A model generated the notes under the pieces. It was not told the origin of the DNA and searched no databases. It saw nothing but the letters and a program-made list of their open reading frames with translations. This document shows positions 20,138-28,973 of a DNA stretch of 38,692 nucleotides, one piece after another. A program made the translations under genes and the position numbers. This DNA comes from a virus. The number at the start of each line of letters is the position of its first letter. Position 1 is the stretch's first letter. The stretch is from positions 1-38,692 of the IMG/VR virus record IMGVR_UViG_3300031825_000046, one strand, 5' to 3'.

Positions 20138-23100
20138 CTAATAGCCTTGGATCGTCGCGTCTACAAGCGATGCAACGGGGGTATTTGTGTCATTAAATGC
20201 TCGAATCAGTGGGCCGAGCGTGGCATCCTTGTCTAAGATGCGCACTCCGATCGCATTATTGCCATCGTCCTGCAGCGTGATCTGCACATTCTTAATCACA
20301 CGGTAGGTCTTTGTGATGGCCAGTCGCGCGCCGCCAGAGACAATAACCTGATCATCTATTGTCTCAACAACATCGACGGCATCGACCTGCGGGGTCAGTT
20401 CGATAATCACGCCTTGCACGCTTCCTGCCGCGACTGTGACTCTAAAGAATATTTCCTCGGTGGCACGAATTTCAATAGACCCTGGCCACACCGTCCAAAC
20501 GCCAGGTGAGCCATATAAAGGTTCTGTATCAGGCCCGTACAATAGGTCATTGTCGGCACCGTAAAAAGCAGATTGGTCATCGCGTCGATACTCGATAACG
20601 AACGGCCCTTGAATGTTGTGTTGAAGCAATAGCCGATCGCCCGCTACGGAAAGTCCTTCCGGTGTTACGATTGAAAATTCATATTGCAATTCGGCGTAAG
20701 TCGAAGTCGGATACAACGGTTCGGTATCAGGTCCATAGAACGGCTCAGTGTCAGGCCCATACAGAAGATCAGTTGCATTTGCTACCAGTTCTCCGGCAAT
20801 AACGCTACCTCCAACTATGGTGCCAGCAAACACTGGCGCTTGCGGCCATTCGATCAGCAGATTTGTGGCGATCTGATCCCCGAGCGAAAGCACGATCTGA
20901 GCGGCGCTCGTTGAATAGTTACCGCTGGTATCGATCGCCTTGATCAATAAGGTTACGGTGCCGGATGGCCTTGCTGCACCCATCGACCATGGGGATGCTA
21001 GAAGTAAATCGCTATGCATTGGCGTGGCAGATTCCCACCAAGCATTCTGGCCATAGTTGAATCGCACTTCATAGCCCGCTAAATCAAGATCGGCAATCTC
21101 GTCCCAATAAAGCGTATCGCCGTCGATGCGGAAGTTCGTCACGTCTGAGGGTGGTGCTGCTTTACCGAGCAGAATCGCAGTGGCAGTGGCTGGCGCACTT
21201 TCACGCGCATCATTAACAGCGACAACACGTACTTCAATCGTGCCGACAGGGCTATCCAATAGCGACGCGGTCGTACCCGCGACATCGGGCAAGAATGACC
21301 ATTCTCCAGTACCAACACGCCATGACACCCGATAGCCGGCGTTGGCTGCTGAGTAGTTCCACGTCACATCCATGCGGGTGCGAACGATACCCTGCGCCTC
21401 GACCAATGTCTCGGATATAGCTACTCCAGTTGGCGTCGTCGGATCGGCGAACAGGCTTGGAAGCTGCCAGGCGGAGAGTGGGGCGGGAACAGTGCCTTCG
21501 TCTGCGTGATGAACATATTGCGCGCCGCTGCCGTCGATATACTCTCCGACAAACGACATTTCAACCTGATGACCGCGCGGGCGCGTTCCCAGCACAACGG
21601 CAAGTTGACGGTATTCAGTGGCGATGCCGAAACTGAAATGCGTGCGTTCCTCGCGTGATCCTGTGTAGGGTGTCATATCTGGCGCGACAGCAAATACGAC
21701 CTCACGCGAGGTTGCGCCTGCGGTAACAACCCACGGGCCACTGAACCCACCATCACGCTTACGCAGCGCCATGTAATGCGTTCCGACACCGAACGTGACT
21801 GGCTCCGACAACGTGGCCGTCAAAGTGCCAATATTCCACGCCGTGATTTCACCGAATTGAGCAGCCGTCAATCGCTCACTACCGATAGACACCAGATCAC
21901 CGAAGGTCGGGATGAAACCCTCCATCTCGGTGGTCAACGTGATCGGCTTGCGACGATAGCGGTTGCAGGCGGCGATATACATCCCTTCGCGCCATGCCTG
22001 GTTACGGTCGGTGACTCCGAACAACTGCACCTTTGCTGGCGTACTCTCAGTGCTGCCTGGAAGGCTGGCGACCACACGGTCCTGCGCCCATATCTCGGCA
22101 TTGAAGAACTCCACCTCAACCGCATCGGCAGTCTCAGGGGTCGGCATGATGTAATCGACCTTGAGACTGCCCTTCACGGTATTGCGCGGCGTGAACATGG
22201 CCACGGGTGTGATTTGTTCCTGATCGCGAATCACATACACCATGCCACTCTGTTGAATCGGCTTGGCGCGGCCCGCACGCGCGATTTGCTGCAGTGCTTC
22301 CCAAAAGGTCATTGCGTTGTCAAACCGCGCATCAAAATGATCACCACGTAATGCCCATGTCGCATCGAGAACTAGCAGATCGTCAAGCGGTAACTTAACG
22401 TCTGCAATACGAGCCCCATAATCAGTATTACGGCAAGCATCGGCAATTGCCCATGCGATACTGCGCGTTGCGGTCGGGGCGCTCCAAGTCGTGCCATTCC
22501 AAATCGGCAATTTACGTGTGGCAGTCACATTCACCTTGCGACTCGATGCCTGGCTGACGTTGTTGGTGGCGCGAGTCCGCATAGCCAGCATCGTGACGTT
22601 GCCATAGGCTTGCGAGCCCGGAATGTATGAACGCAATCCGGCCCAATCAAGTTCGTGCCCTGCTCGGGTGGATTCGTCCTTGATGTCGTCACGAACCAAT
22701 TTGACCTCGTAACGCGAGGTCACCACGGCGTAGCGGAACGACACTCGCTGTGGCGTATTGGTGGCCGCCGTTATAGTTTCTGTTCCAAGTACCGCCCATG
22801 CTCCGAGTGGAGCGCCTGCATTATCAATCTCGCGTGCCGACACGGTGAACGTAACGCTTTTTGATGCAAAGCTGCCGTCGCTGTTGGCGTAGTAGAGTCC
22901 GCGTGGACACACCATATCCACTGCGATGTAGTTTGCAGTGATGCCCGCTCCAGTGGCCACAAAGGGGCCAAGTTCGACCCCTGTCAAAGCCTCTTGGCCA
23001 GAAACCTCTCCGCTCGTTACCACATTGGTTGGAAACAGTGTCACCGAGCCGCCCGGGCCAATTACCTCGTAAGTAACCTCGTCATAGACGCTGATCAGCG

Positions 23101-23767
23101 TTTCCTCGAAGCGAATACTCTCAATGTCATACTCACCTTGGCCAATGCAAAAAAGTTGGTACAGATACTGCTCATTGCCGGCGAAGTCACCATAGGGTTG
23201 CGCAGCGAAATCTGGATACGAAATGTGCCGTCCGTATTGGACTGGAATCACAGATCCAAGGCGCGCGGAATTTCCCTGTGCCTGGAGGCTATACGTAGGG
23301 CTTGGTGCCGCGATACTTGCCGCTTGCTGGGGCGTCGGTGCTTTCGGTGGCGGCAGCACTGCATTGATCAGTGCCATGCCACCAATGGTGATACCCGCCT
23401 CCAGAATGGCAAGTCCAGTTGCTGACCCGAGAAACATCCCTCCGCCGAGAGCGTAGGATAACTGGCCGGCCAGCATAGGGGCATAAACGAGCAACGCAAG
23501 CGTTGCGATTGTGGCTAAAGGATTCTTGCCACCTCCCTCGCCACCACCACCTTTCGGCAATGTGATGAACTCCAACACATCGCCATCCTGCAGTCGAGTG
23601 CTCGACCATTGCTGACGCAACACGTACTGCCCGTTGTGGCGACACACGAACGGAAGCGTCGTCTTTGGGGCGAGTTTGTCGATACGCCGATGGCGGCAGA
23701 CGGTTTTTACGACACGGCCGCGCAGCGGGTAAAAGGGGTTCTGCGTGATGACGACCGTCGCTTGCAT
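20138..23767 (-). CDS. Tail tip host-specificity protein, lambda gpJ-like
   Basis: A 1209-residue central tail-tip protein. The first 170 residues include a hydrophobic Gly/Ala-rich stretch (LATIATLALLVYAPMLAGQLSY) as in the N-terminus of gpJ-like proteins that include an embedded gpI-like ubiquitin-type part. Residues about 165-700 follow the gpJ hub pattern (IPVQYGRHI, VEFFNAE, GMYIAACNRYRRKPIT). FN3-like beta domains follow to about 960, then a repeat region with YGPDTEPLY motifs and a beta-rich C-terminus likely to contact the host. It starts immediately after the TAA of the gpK-like gene. It would form the tail tube cap and fibre trunk and determine host binding. Confidence 0.9.
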   Translation of the reverse strand: MQATVVITQNPFYPLRGRVVKTVCRHRRIDKLAPKTTLPFVCRHNGQYVLRQQWSSTRLQDGDVLEFITLPKGGGGEGGGKNPLATIATLALLVYAPMLAGQLSYALGGGMFLGSATGLAILEAGITIGGMALINAVLPPPKAPTPQQAASIAAPSPTYSLQAQGNSARLGSVIPVQYGRHISYPDFAAQPYGDFAGNEQYLYQLFCIGQGEYDIESIRFEETLISVYDEVTYEVIGPGGSVTLFPTNVVTSGEVSGQEALTGVELGPFVATGAGITANYIAVDMVCPRGLYYANSDGSFASKSVTFTVSAREIDNAGAPLGAWAVLGTETITAATNTPQRVSFRYAVVTSRYEVKLVRDDIKDESTRAGHELDWAGLRSYIPGSQAYGNVTMLAMRTRATNNVSQASSRKVNVTATRKLPIWNGTTWSAPTATRSIAWAIADACRNTDYGARIADVKLPLDDLLVLDATWALRGDHFDARFDNAMTFWEALQQIARAGRAKPIQQSGMVYVIRDQEQITPVAMFTPRNTVKGSLKVDYIMPTPETADAVEVEFFNAEIWAQDRVVASLPGSTESTPAKVQLFGVTDRNQAWREGMYIAACNRYRRKPITLTTEMEGFIPTFGDLVSIGSERLTAAQFGEITAWNIGTLTATLSEPVTFGVGTHYMALRKRDGGFSGPWVVTAGATSREVVFAVAPDMTPYTGSREERTHFSFGIATEYRQLAVVLGTRPRGHQVEMSFVGEYIDGSGAQYVHHADEGTVPAPLSAWQLPSLFADPTTPTGVAISETLVEAQGIVRTRMDVTWNYSAANAGYRVSWRVGTGEWSFLPDVAGTTASLLDSPVGTIEVRVVAVNDARESAPATATAILLGKAAPPSDVTNFRIDGDTLYWDEIADLDLAGYEVRFNYGQNAWWESATPMHSDLLLASPWSMGAARPSGTVTLLIKAIDTSGNYSTSAAQIVLSLGDQIATNLLIEWPQAPVFAGTIVGGSVIAGELVANATDLLYGPDTEPFYGPDTEPLYPTSTYAELQYEFSIVTPEGLSVAGDRLLLQHNIQGPFVIEYRRDDQSAFYGADNDLLYGPDTEPLYGSPGVWTVWPGSIEIRATEEIFFRVTVAAGSVQGVIIELTPQVDAVDVVETIDDQVIVSGGARLAITKTYRVIKNVQITLQDDGNNAIGVRILDKDATLGPLIRAFNDTNTPVASLVDATIQGY
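20516..20766 (-). repeat. YGPDTEP(L/F)Y repeat coding segment in gpJ-like gene
   Basis: Within the tail-tip gene the peptide YGPDTEP followed by L or F and Y occurs three times, as a tandem pair near residues 1001-1019 and once near 1079, with related copies YGADNDLLY and LLYGPD beside them. The period of the tandem copies is nine residues. Short Tyr/Asp-rich repeats of this type are seen in other phage tail tips and may form a stacked turn structure or metal-binding loops (inference). Confidence 0.7.
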
Positions 23768-24172
23768 TTAGCCACCCATGAAACGGTAGAACTCAATCGG
23801 ATTCCAGCCAAGCCGGCGCAATGCTTTGGTGGAAGTGCTCACAACGCCGATTCCTGGCGCCGCATGGAGTATTTTGCCACCATCTACGTCGATCCACACT
23901 CCCACATGATCGGCCGCATTGCCTTTGTAGACCAACACGGCGTCACCTTCGACGGGGCGGGTGACCGGAACCCACCTGGCGCGCTCAGGGTTGACCACAA
24001 ACTCCGTGCGCACCACTGCGCGATCGTGCGCATCCACACTGATGACCGGAAGCATTCGACTAAAGTGCTCACGCTGGACATGCCTCACGAATGCCCAGCA
24101 GTCGAATGCATCCGGCCCCTGCGCGCCGCTCTCCCACGGCAGGCCAATGTAGCGGACGCTCCAGTGGTTCAC
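23768..24172 (-). CDS. Tail assembly NlpC/P60 peptidase, lambda gpK-like
   Basis: A 134-residue NlpC/P60 domain. DCWAFVRHV (Cys near residue 25) carries the nucleophile, DAVLVYKG is the typical strand before the His, and DHVGVWIDVDGGKILHA (His near 88, second His near 101) completes the site. Alone it corresponds to the C-terminal part of gpK. It likely cuts peptidoglycan during DNA injection or processes tail-tip proteins. The stop abuts the gpJ-like start and the start overlaps the DUF1833-like stop by four bases. Confidence 0.9.
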   Translation of the reverse strand: MNHWSVRYIGLPWESGAQGPDAFDCWAFVRHVQREHFSRMLPVISVDAHDRAVVRTEFVVNPERARWVPVTRPVEGDAVLVYKGNAADHVGVWIDVDGGKILHAAPGIGVVSTSTKALRRLGWNPIEFYRFMGG

Positions 24173-24693
24173 CGCACCAGCCCTGGAAAACGGGTCGCCG
24201 TGTATTCCTCGAACGGGAATCTGCGGTTCGTATAGTCGCCGACCATGGCCTTGGCAGTCACTGTGAATTGATCGGCGCTCACGCTCGTCAATGTCATGGT
24301 CAACGGCGGGTTCATAGCCGGCGCGCTCGTGTCGCCGCTCAGATAGGGGCGGTAGGTCACTTCGACCACATCGGTGGTCTGGATGGCCCGATTCATGGCA
24401 TCCTCAATTTCCAGGCTCACGTTGTCGATGCGAATGGTGATCTCGGGGCGTGCGTCAGGGCCGACCTCGGGAAGATCGAGTTCAAAGGCATAACCGGTGA
24501 ACACCACGGCTTCGCCAGGATTTGCCGGCGCATCCGCTTCAAGCGTAGCCGTCAAATTAACGTAATCGCGCACTACGCGGATCGGGCTCGCAAATGATGG
24601 GTGACGAAACTCCAATGTGTGGTAATCGACCACATCGTTTGGGGCCGATGCGTAGGCTTCTTTGATGGCTTGCGAAAGGCTGACATCAGGCAC
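24169..24693 (-). CDS. Minor tail protein, DUF1833-like
   Basis: A 174-residue protein. The start is GTG 24693, five bases after GGAGGT; an ATG 15 bases upstream lies before that site. The sequence LSQAIKEAYASAPNDVVDYHTLEFRHPSF, VRDY, GYAFELDLPEVG and LTSVSADQFTVTAKAMVGDYTNRRFPFEEYT match the DUF1833 pattern found before gpK-like genes. It corresponds in position to lambda gpL and is probably a tail-tip hub component. It overlaps the upstream gene by eight bases. Confidence 0.8.
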   Translation of the reverse strand: MPDVSLSQAIKEAYASAPNDVVDYHTLEFRHPSFASPIRVVRDYVNLTATLEADAPANPGEAVVFTGYAFELDLPEVGPDARPEITIRIDNVSLEIEDAMNRAIQTTDVVEVTYRPYLSGDTSAPAMNPPLTMTLTSVSADQFTVTAKAMVGDYTNRRFPFEEYTATRFPGLVR

Positions 24694-25048
24694 TGCGCAC
24701 CTCCACATCGGCAGTTACTGTCCAGATCAGGCCGCCACTGGCGCTTGCTTGATAAGGGCCAATGAATTTGAATTCGACGTTGCTCAGACCACCATCGCCG
24801 ATGTGCAGTGCCAACGCGACCCATGCGGTCCCGCCATCGGCTTCGGCCGAGCTATCAAACCATGCGCGATAGATGGCCATCTGTGCATCAGTGAGCACCC
24901 ATGTTAGTGATAAGCGATCATTGCGTGCCCGCGTGCGGCGGCGCACCCTAGCAGCACCGACATCCATTTCAGTGCGTAGACTCGGGTCCACGGGTTTGAG
25001 CATGTAGCCACGGGCCACTGGCTTTGGCAAGGTTGCGGGGTATCCCAT
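24686..25048 (-). CDS. Minor tail protein (lambda gpM-position), 120 aa
   Basis: A 120-residue beta-rich protein. LSLTWVLTDAQMAIYRAWFDSSAEADGG is a helix-containing core and VEFKFIGPYQASASGGLIWTVTADVEVR forms the final strands. That ending is common to small tail-tip proteins between the tape measure and the gpL-like gene. The start overlaps the tape-measure stop in TGATG. Confidence 0.75.
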   Translation of the reverse strand: MGYPATLPKPVARGYMLKPVDPSLRTEMDVGAARVRRRTRARNDRLSLTWVLTDAQMAIYRAWFDSSAEADGGTAWVALALHIGDGGLSNVEFKFIGPYQASASGGLIWTVTADVEVRSA

Positions 25049-28011
25049 CAGTATGCTCCTGCTACACGATTGACACCGAAGGTGCTTTGCATAGCGCTTG
25101 CCACCTCTCCACGACCGCTACGTACATCGGCAGCTACCGCTTGCTTGGCAATACGAGCAACATACACGTCGATGGTCTCGCCACCAGCGGTATTGCGCCG
25201 ATCAACGGAGCCAGCTTTGTCCTGCGACTCGATGATATTGATGGTAGTGCCGCCCCCGCCACCAACTGCACGCACCCCAAGGTTGCCGTCAGGAGCCCGC
25301 GTGAGCGGCATGATGGCTTCGGGGCCGGCCTCGCCTGCCACGCCGCCTTTGGCGAAGGCGAAAAACGTGGGTTTATCGAGCACTTGATTGCTGTAGTTCG
25401 ACAGGCTCGGGCTATTGACCACGCCCCCTGACGCAAACGGCAAAAAACTGCGAATAGCCGAGATGATTGATGCATCCCCACCCCCACTCGAATTTCCAAG
25501 AAATGCCTCGGCAAGCGGACCAGTAATGCGCTTTTGCACGCCGATACGGATCAGATCAGACACGATGCTGTCGGCCAACTTTGAGAATGACAACTCACCT
25601 GTTCGAGCAAATTCCACGAATGCATCTTCTGCGCCCTTGAATGCATTGGTCAGCAGATTCTCAACCGATGCTGCTGTATTGGCTACGCTGTCGGTGTAAT
25701 TCTCCAGGCCGCGTGTGACGCCATTGCGCCAGTCGCGCTCGGCCTGTGTCTTGCGCTCGTATGCGCGACGAAAGGCATCGACCTCTTTGGTCTGGAATTC
25801 CTCAAGGACGGCCAAGTCATTGGCATACTTGGCGGCGATCTCGGGTGTCGGTGGCCCGGCAAGCGTAGCCAGTGTGAACGTGTTTTCCAGTTCGCGGCGA
25901 CGTTGGATGAAGCGTTCCTCGACGGCGCTGATGCCCTGCAATTCACCGCGCGCGCGGTCGCCTCTACCGAACCCTTGCTGTTCGCGTGCGAAACCACGTT
26001 CAGCCGTGGCCAAGTACGACTCTGCGGCCTGGCGCGCCTGGAGGAATGAACGAGCAAGATTGTCGAGTGCGGCCTGTTGCTGAATGCCCAGAACGAACTG
26101 AGAGCCACCTGCCTGGATCAGCAACTCGTTGCGTTTCTTGACCAGTTCAACGATCTTCTTTTCGTTCTCGATCTGGCCAGTCGTGCTTCCGAGATTGGTT
26201 TTTTGGCGAAGCGCAATTTCCTCGTCAATGGCACGCTTCTGCGCCTCAGTGGTTAGTTCAAGGAAACTGCGACGTGCCTGGTAGTACTCCGACTCACCGA
26301 GCAAACCGGCAGCACGCACCGCTTCGACGCCTTTCTCGTTGACCGTGTAGGCGCGCAGTTGCTCGGACAGCGCCGACTCTATACGCTTGGCCTCAAGTTC
26401 CAACCGAGCCGCGGCCTTCGACTCGCCACCGTCCTTTTTGTCGAGCGAGATGCGGGCAGCATTGAGTTGGTCGTTGGCCTGCTTCTGGGTGATGGCACCG
26501 GCCCGCACTTCTTCGTTCAACTGGCCCTGCAACTTGAGCAGCGTGTTGCGTTTCTTGGCCTCGTCATCCAGATACTGCAATCCACGTTGGTCGAAACGTG
26601 CTTTGAGTTCGACGGCCTTGGCCGCCTCAAACTCGGCTTTCGCACGATCTTGCGCCGACTTGGCTGCAGCAGCTTGCGCCGCTTCGATGGCCTGCAGCAA
26701 CGCGAGTTCAGCCTTCTGTGCGTCACTCAAGCCACTGAAAATGCCGCGGCCTGGGGCGCGCTTCTGTTCCAACTCAGCAATCCGCTGCCGTGTGGCTGTC
26801 AAGACCGACTCTGCAGTGGCAGGAACAGCATCACGACCGAACTCTTTGCTCAGATCGAACAGCCCCTTGAGCGCGTCCTTGATGCCAATGTAGGCGGCCT
26901 CGATGTAGCCGAGATTGTTGACGACTTCACCAGTGCGGCTCGTTACCGAATTCGCATAGGCTTCCTGGGCCACGCGCGCGGCCTCCACAGTGCGGCCCTG
27001 CTGCTCAAGCGCACGGATCTGTTCGTAGGTGGATGCGGTCAGGAATTTGGTAGTCTCGTTGAGTTTGAGCGCCGCCTTGAGCGGCTCGTCGCCCAACGAC
27101 TTGAACTGCTCGATGGTTTTGTCCAGTCCGATGCCGAGCGACTTGTCCAGACGCACGGCAGCATCGGCGGCAAGACCAATCTCGCGCCCCGTGAGCCCAG
27201 CATTGACTGCCAGTGTGACGGCCGAGGCCGCCGCACCTTTCGTAACCTTGGCGTTATTCGCAATCTCGCCCGACAGTTCACGCAACTGATCAGTGGTCAG
27301 GCCGGCGTAGCGCCCGGTGGTGATCAGCGCCTTGTTGAACTCGTCGGTTTCTTTGGTACCGAGCGCATAGCCGGCGACCACGGCGGCAATCGCGCCGACA
27401 AGCACGGTGAACGGGTTGATCAACCCGAGCACGTAGCGACCCAGTGCCTGGGCGGCGGCACCGGCCGAGCCGAACACGTCCTTCAACTGGCCGCCCTGTT
27501 GCAGAAACACGGTGAGAGGGTTCGTTCCGCCTTGCAGCGACACCACGATGTCGGTGAATTGTGCCGGCACCTGGCGCAGCGCCGCGGCCGTCTGCTTGGC
27601 GGTGAGGCCGGTGGCGCTCAGATCCGTGCGCACGCCGTTGAGGCCGGCCTTGGCCGCTTCCTGGGCCTTCTTCACGGCCTCAAGCTGATCGATCAGCGGC
27701 TTGTAGACCGCCTCGGGCACACCGCGCTGCTGGGCCAGCAGGCGCTGATATTCGACCGTGCTGCGACCGCCCGCCTGTTCGGCAGCAATGACGCGCTGCA
27801 GGCTGTTGACGTAGGCTTTGGTGGAGCGGTCAAGTTTCTCGCCAGCGCCAGCACTTGCGGCGCCCAGGTTGTCCACGCTGCGACCGGCCTTGGTGGTCTC
27901 CCGCGTGACCACATCGGCCATGGTCTTGGCAGACGCGCCGATACTGCCGAACTCGGCCTTGGCCTGGCTCGCATCTACGGTGACTTCAATGTCGGGTTTT
28001 TGATTGGCCAT
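25048..28011 (-). CDS. Tail tape measure protein
   Basis: A 987-residue, mostly helical protein. The N-terminal region includes QVPAQFTDIVVSLQGGTNPLTVFLQQGGQLKDVFG, the hallmark of lambda gpH-type tape measures. A membrane-like helix (YVLGLINPFTVLVGAIAAVVAGYALG) follows, then several hundred residues of coiled coil with DUF-like repeats of K/E/A. The C-terminus has FVEFARTGELSFSKLADSIVSDLIR and GGVAGEAGPEAIMPL, the usual tape-measure ending. It sets tail length and is ejected into the host envelope. A long antisense frame over this gene on the plus strand is a shadow of its regular codon pattern. Confidence 0.95.
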   Translation of the reverse strand: MANQKPDIEVTVDASQAKAEFGSIGASAKTMADVVTRETTKAGRSVDNLGAASAGAGEKLDRSTKAYVNSLQRVIAAEQAGGRSTVEYQRLLAQQRGVPEAVYKPLIDQLEAVKKAQEAAKAGLNGVRTDLSATGLTAKQTAAALRQVPAQFTDIVVSLQGGTNPLTVFLQQGGQLKDVFGSAGAAAQALGRYVLGLINPFTVLVGAIAAVVAGYALGTKETDEFNKALITTGRYAGLTTDQLRELSGEIANNAKVTKGAAASAVTLAVNAGLTGREIGLAADAAVRLDKSLGIGLDKTIEQFKSLGDEPLKAALKLNETTKFLTASTYEQIRALEQQGRTVEAARVAQEAYANSVTSRTGEVVNNLGYIEAAYIGIKDALKGLFDLSKEFGRDAVPATAESVLTATRQRIAELEQKRAPGRGIFSGLSDAQKAELALLQAIEAAQAAAAKSAQDRAKAEFEAAKAVELKARFDQRGLQYLDDEAKKRNTLLKLQGQLNEEVRAGAITQKQANDQLNAARISLDKKDGGESKAAARLELEAKRIESALSEQLRAYTVNEKGVEAVRAAGLLGESEYYQARRSFLELTTEAQKRAIDEEIALRQKTNLGSTTGQIENEKKIVELVKKRNELLIQAGGSQFVLGIQQQAALDNLARSFLQARQAAESYLATAERGFAREQQGFGRGDRARGELQGISAVEERFIQRRRELENTFTLATLAGPPTPEIAAKYANDLAVLEEFQTKEVDAFRRAYERKTQAERDWRNGVTRGLENYTDSVANTAASVENLLTNAFKGAEDAFVEFARTGELSFSKLADSIVSDLIRIGVQKRITGPLAEAFLGNSSGGGDASIISAIRSFLPFASGGVVNSPSLSNYSNQVLDKPTFFAFAKGGVAGEAGPEAIMPLTRAPDGNLGVRAVGGGGGTTINIIESQDKAGSVDRRNTAGGETIDVYVARIAKQAVAADVRSGRGEVASAMQSTFGVNRVAGAY

Positions 28012-28020
28012 GATCGCCCA

Positions 28021-28661
28021 TTATGCCGAAGGCTGCGCCGCGCGCATAGTAGCTATTGCGGCTTGTTCCATGATCTGAATGTCGGCCAGCAATTGATCAA
28101 GTGCGTCGGCTTCGATTTTGCGATGCGCGGCCAGCGAGAACAGCACGTTGTAGTCGAGCCCGATTGGCCCGCCAGGGCCAGTGCGCCATTGCGTTGTCAG
28201 CGTGTTGAACACGGCCACCGATACCCAGCAATCAGGCCATACACCGACTTCCTGCGAGTAATCTTCGGGCTTGAGGCCGAGGGCCGCCAACTCGGCCGGG
28301 TTGGGTTCCGGCTCATAGAGCCGGGTGGCGACCTCGATCAGTTTCCCGAGCGCGGCCCGCTCTTGGTCAACTCGTTGAAATAGACCTCGCAGATGGCATT
28401 GAAGGCGCCCATGTAGCGCGTCACCAGCTTGCCGATGCTCTCGGCATCAAAGGCGTCGTCCAAGTCCCAGCCACTGGCCATGTCCATGATCACTTCCACG
28501 TCCTGGCGGTCAGTCAAGCCTTCCACGAATTCCTTGAACTGCTCGCGGTCGCGGTGCTTGAAGATGAACTCGACCGGCGCCGGCTTACTGCCTGCCACCG
28601 GGATATTGACCACGGATTTGAACGTGGGGGCGGGATCGAGGGTGAACTTGACTTTTGCCAT
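28021..28661 (-). CDS. Tail assembly chaperone frameshift product, gpGT-like
   Basis: This is the -1 frameshift fusion: the gpG-like frame from 28661 joined at the GGGAAAC slip site to the downstream frame, which ends at TAA 28021-28023. The fusion would have about 213 residues. The downstream part (LIEVATRLYEPEPNPAELAALGLKPEDY ... WMTIM-less helical end IQIMEQAAIATMRA) resembles DUF1799-type gpT extensions and has no ATG or good start of its own upstream of residue 30; only a TTG at 28290 with no clear ribosome-binding site. In lambda, G and GT coat the tape measure during tail assembly and recruit tube subunits through the T part. Confidence 0.8.
28338..28661 (-). CDS. Tail assembly chaperone, gpG-like (unshifted product)
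   Basis: A 107-residue acidic helical protein. MAKVKFTLDPAPTFKSVVNIPV is the beta start, then VEFIFKHRDREQFKEFVEGL and VMDMASGW-like IMDMASGWDLDDAFDAESIGKLV, the pattern of phage tail chaperones between the tube protein and tape measure. The stop TGA (28338-28340) follows directly after the slip heptamer. GGAG precedes the ATG. Confidence 0.9.
   Translation of the reverse strand: MAKVKFTLDPAPTFKSVVNIPVAGSKPAPVEFIFKHRDREQFKEFVEGLTDRQDVEVIMDMASGWDLDDAFDAESIGKLVTRYMGAFNAICEVYFNELTKSGPRSGN
28341..28347 (-). promoter_or_regulatory. -1 programmed frameshift slippery site GGGAAAC
   Basis: Read on the minus strand, the last sense codons of the gpG-like gene are TCG GGA AAC TGA, so GGGAAAC lies in the X-XXY-YYZ register immediately before the stop. 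Lambda uses GGGAAAG at the equivalent place. A -1 slip enters a frame open for a further 105 codons. Confidence 0.85.
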
Positions 28662-28675
28662 GTGAAATTCTCCCT

Positions 28676-28897
28676 TTAGTCGGCAGGTGTGAAATCGACA
28701 TACATCTGACGACCCGGCGTGAACTGCGCCGCGGCCTCCTGATTGATGGTGCCGATGTTGATTTCACCATACGGGGTCCATTTGAAGAACGAGTCGTTCT
28801 CAGGGCTGCCGCCTGTCACCGGCTGCAGCTTCACACTCTTGTTACCACCTTCGGACTCGGTGACGGAAATGACTTTGAATTTGGCGCGAACGTTCAT
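28676..28897 (-). CDS. Small tail protein, 73 aa
   Basis: A beta-rich protein (FKVISVTESEGGNKSVKLQPVTGG ... TPYGEINIGTINQEAAAQFTPGRQMYVDFTPAD) of a type I recall between the tail tube gene and the gpG-like gene of several siphoviruses. It may be a tube-associated or chaperone-associated protein; no activity is known to me. AGGAAG precedes the ATG, which follows the terminator at 28917-28953. Confidence 0.75.
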   Translation of the reverse strand: MNVRAKFKVISVTESEGGNKSVKLQPVTGGSPENDSFFKWTPYGEINIGTINQEAAAQFTPGRQMYVDFTPAD

Positions 28898-28916
28898 GAT
28901 GCTTCCTTATGATGAT

Positions 28917-28953
28917 AAAAAGGCCCCGGGGCCGCTGTCGGTAGTCCCGGGGC
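28917..28953 (-). terminator. Rho-independent terminator behind the major tail protein gene
   Basis: On the minus strand GCCCCGGG (28946-28953) pairs with CCCGGGGC (28923-28930), an 8-bp all-GC stem with a 15-base loop, followed after one base by TTTTT (28917-28921). It lies 21 bases after the tail tube stop. It should end most transcripts there and lower expression of the downstream tail genes. Confidence 0.8.
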
Positions 28954-28973
28954 AAGCTCCAACCGATGGCAAA

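Noticed and set aside
26359-28383. A 674-codon open frame on the plus strand opposite the tape measure gene
   Set aside because: It is antisense to a long, GC-rich, regular-codon gene with unmistakable tape-measure motifs. It has no recognisable domains and no gene neighbours in its direction.
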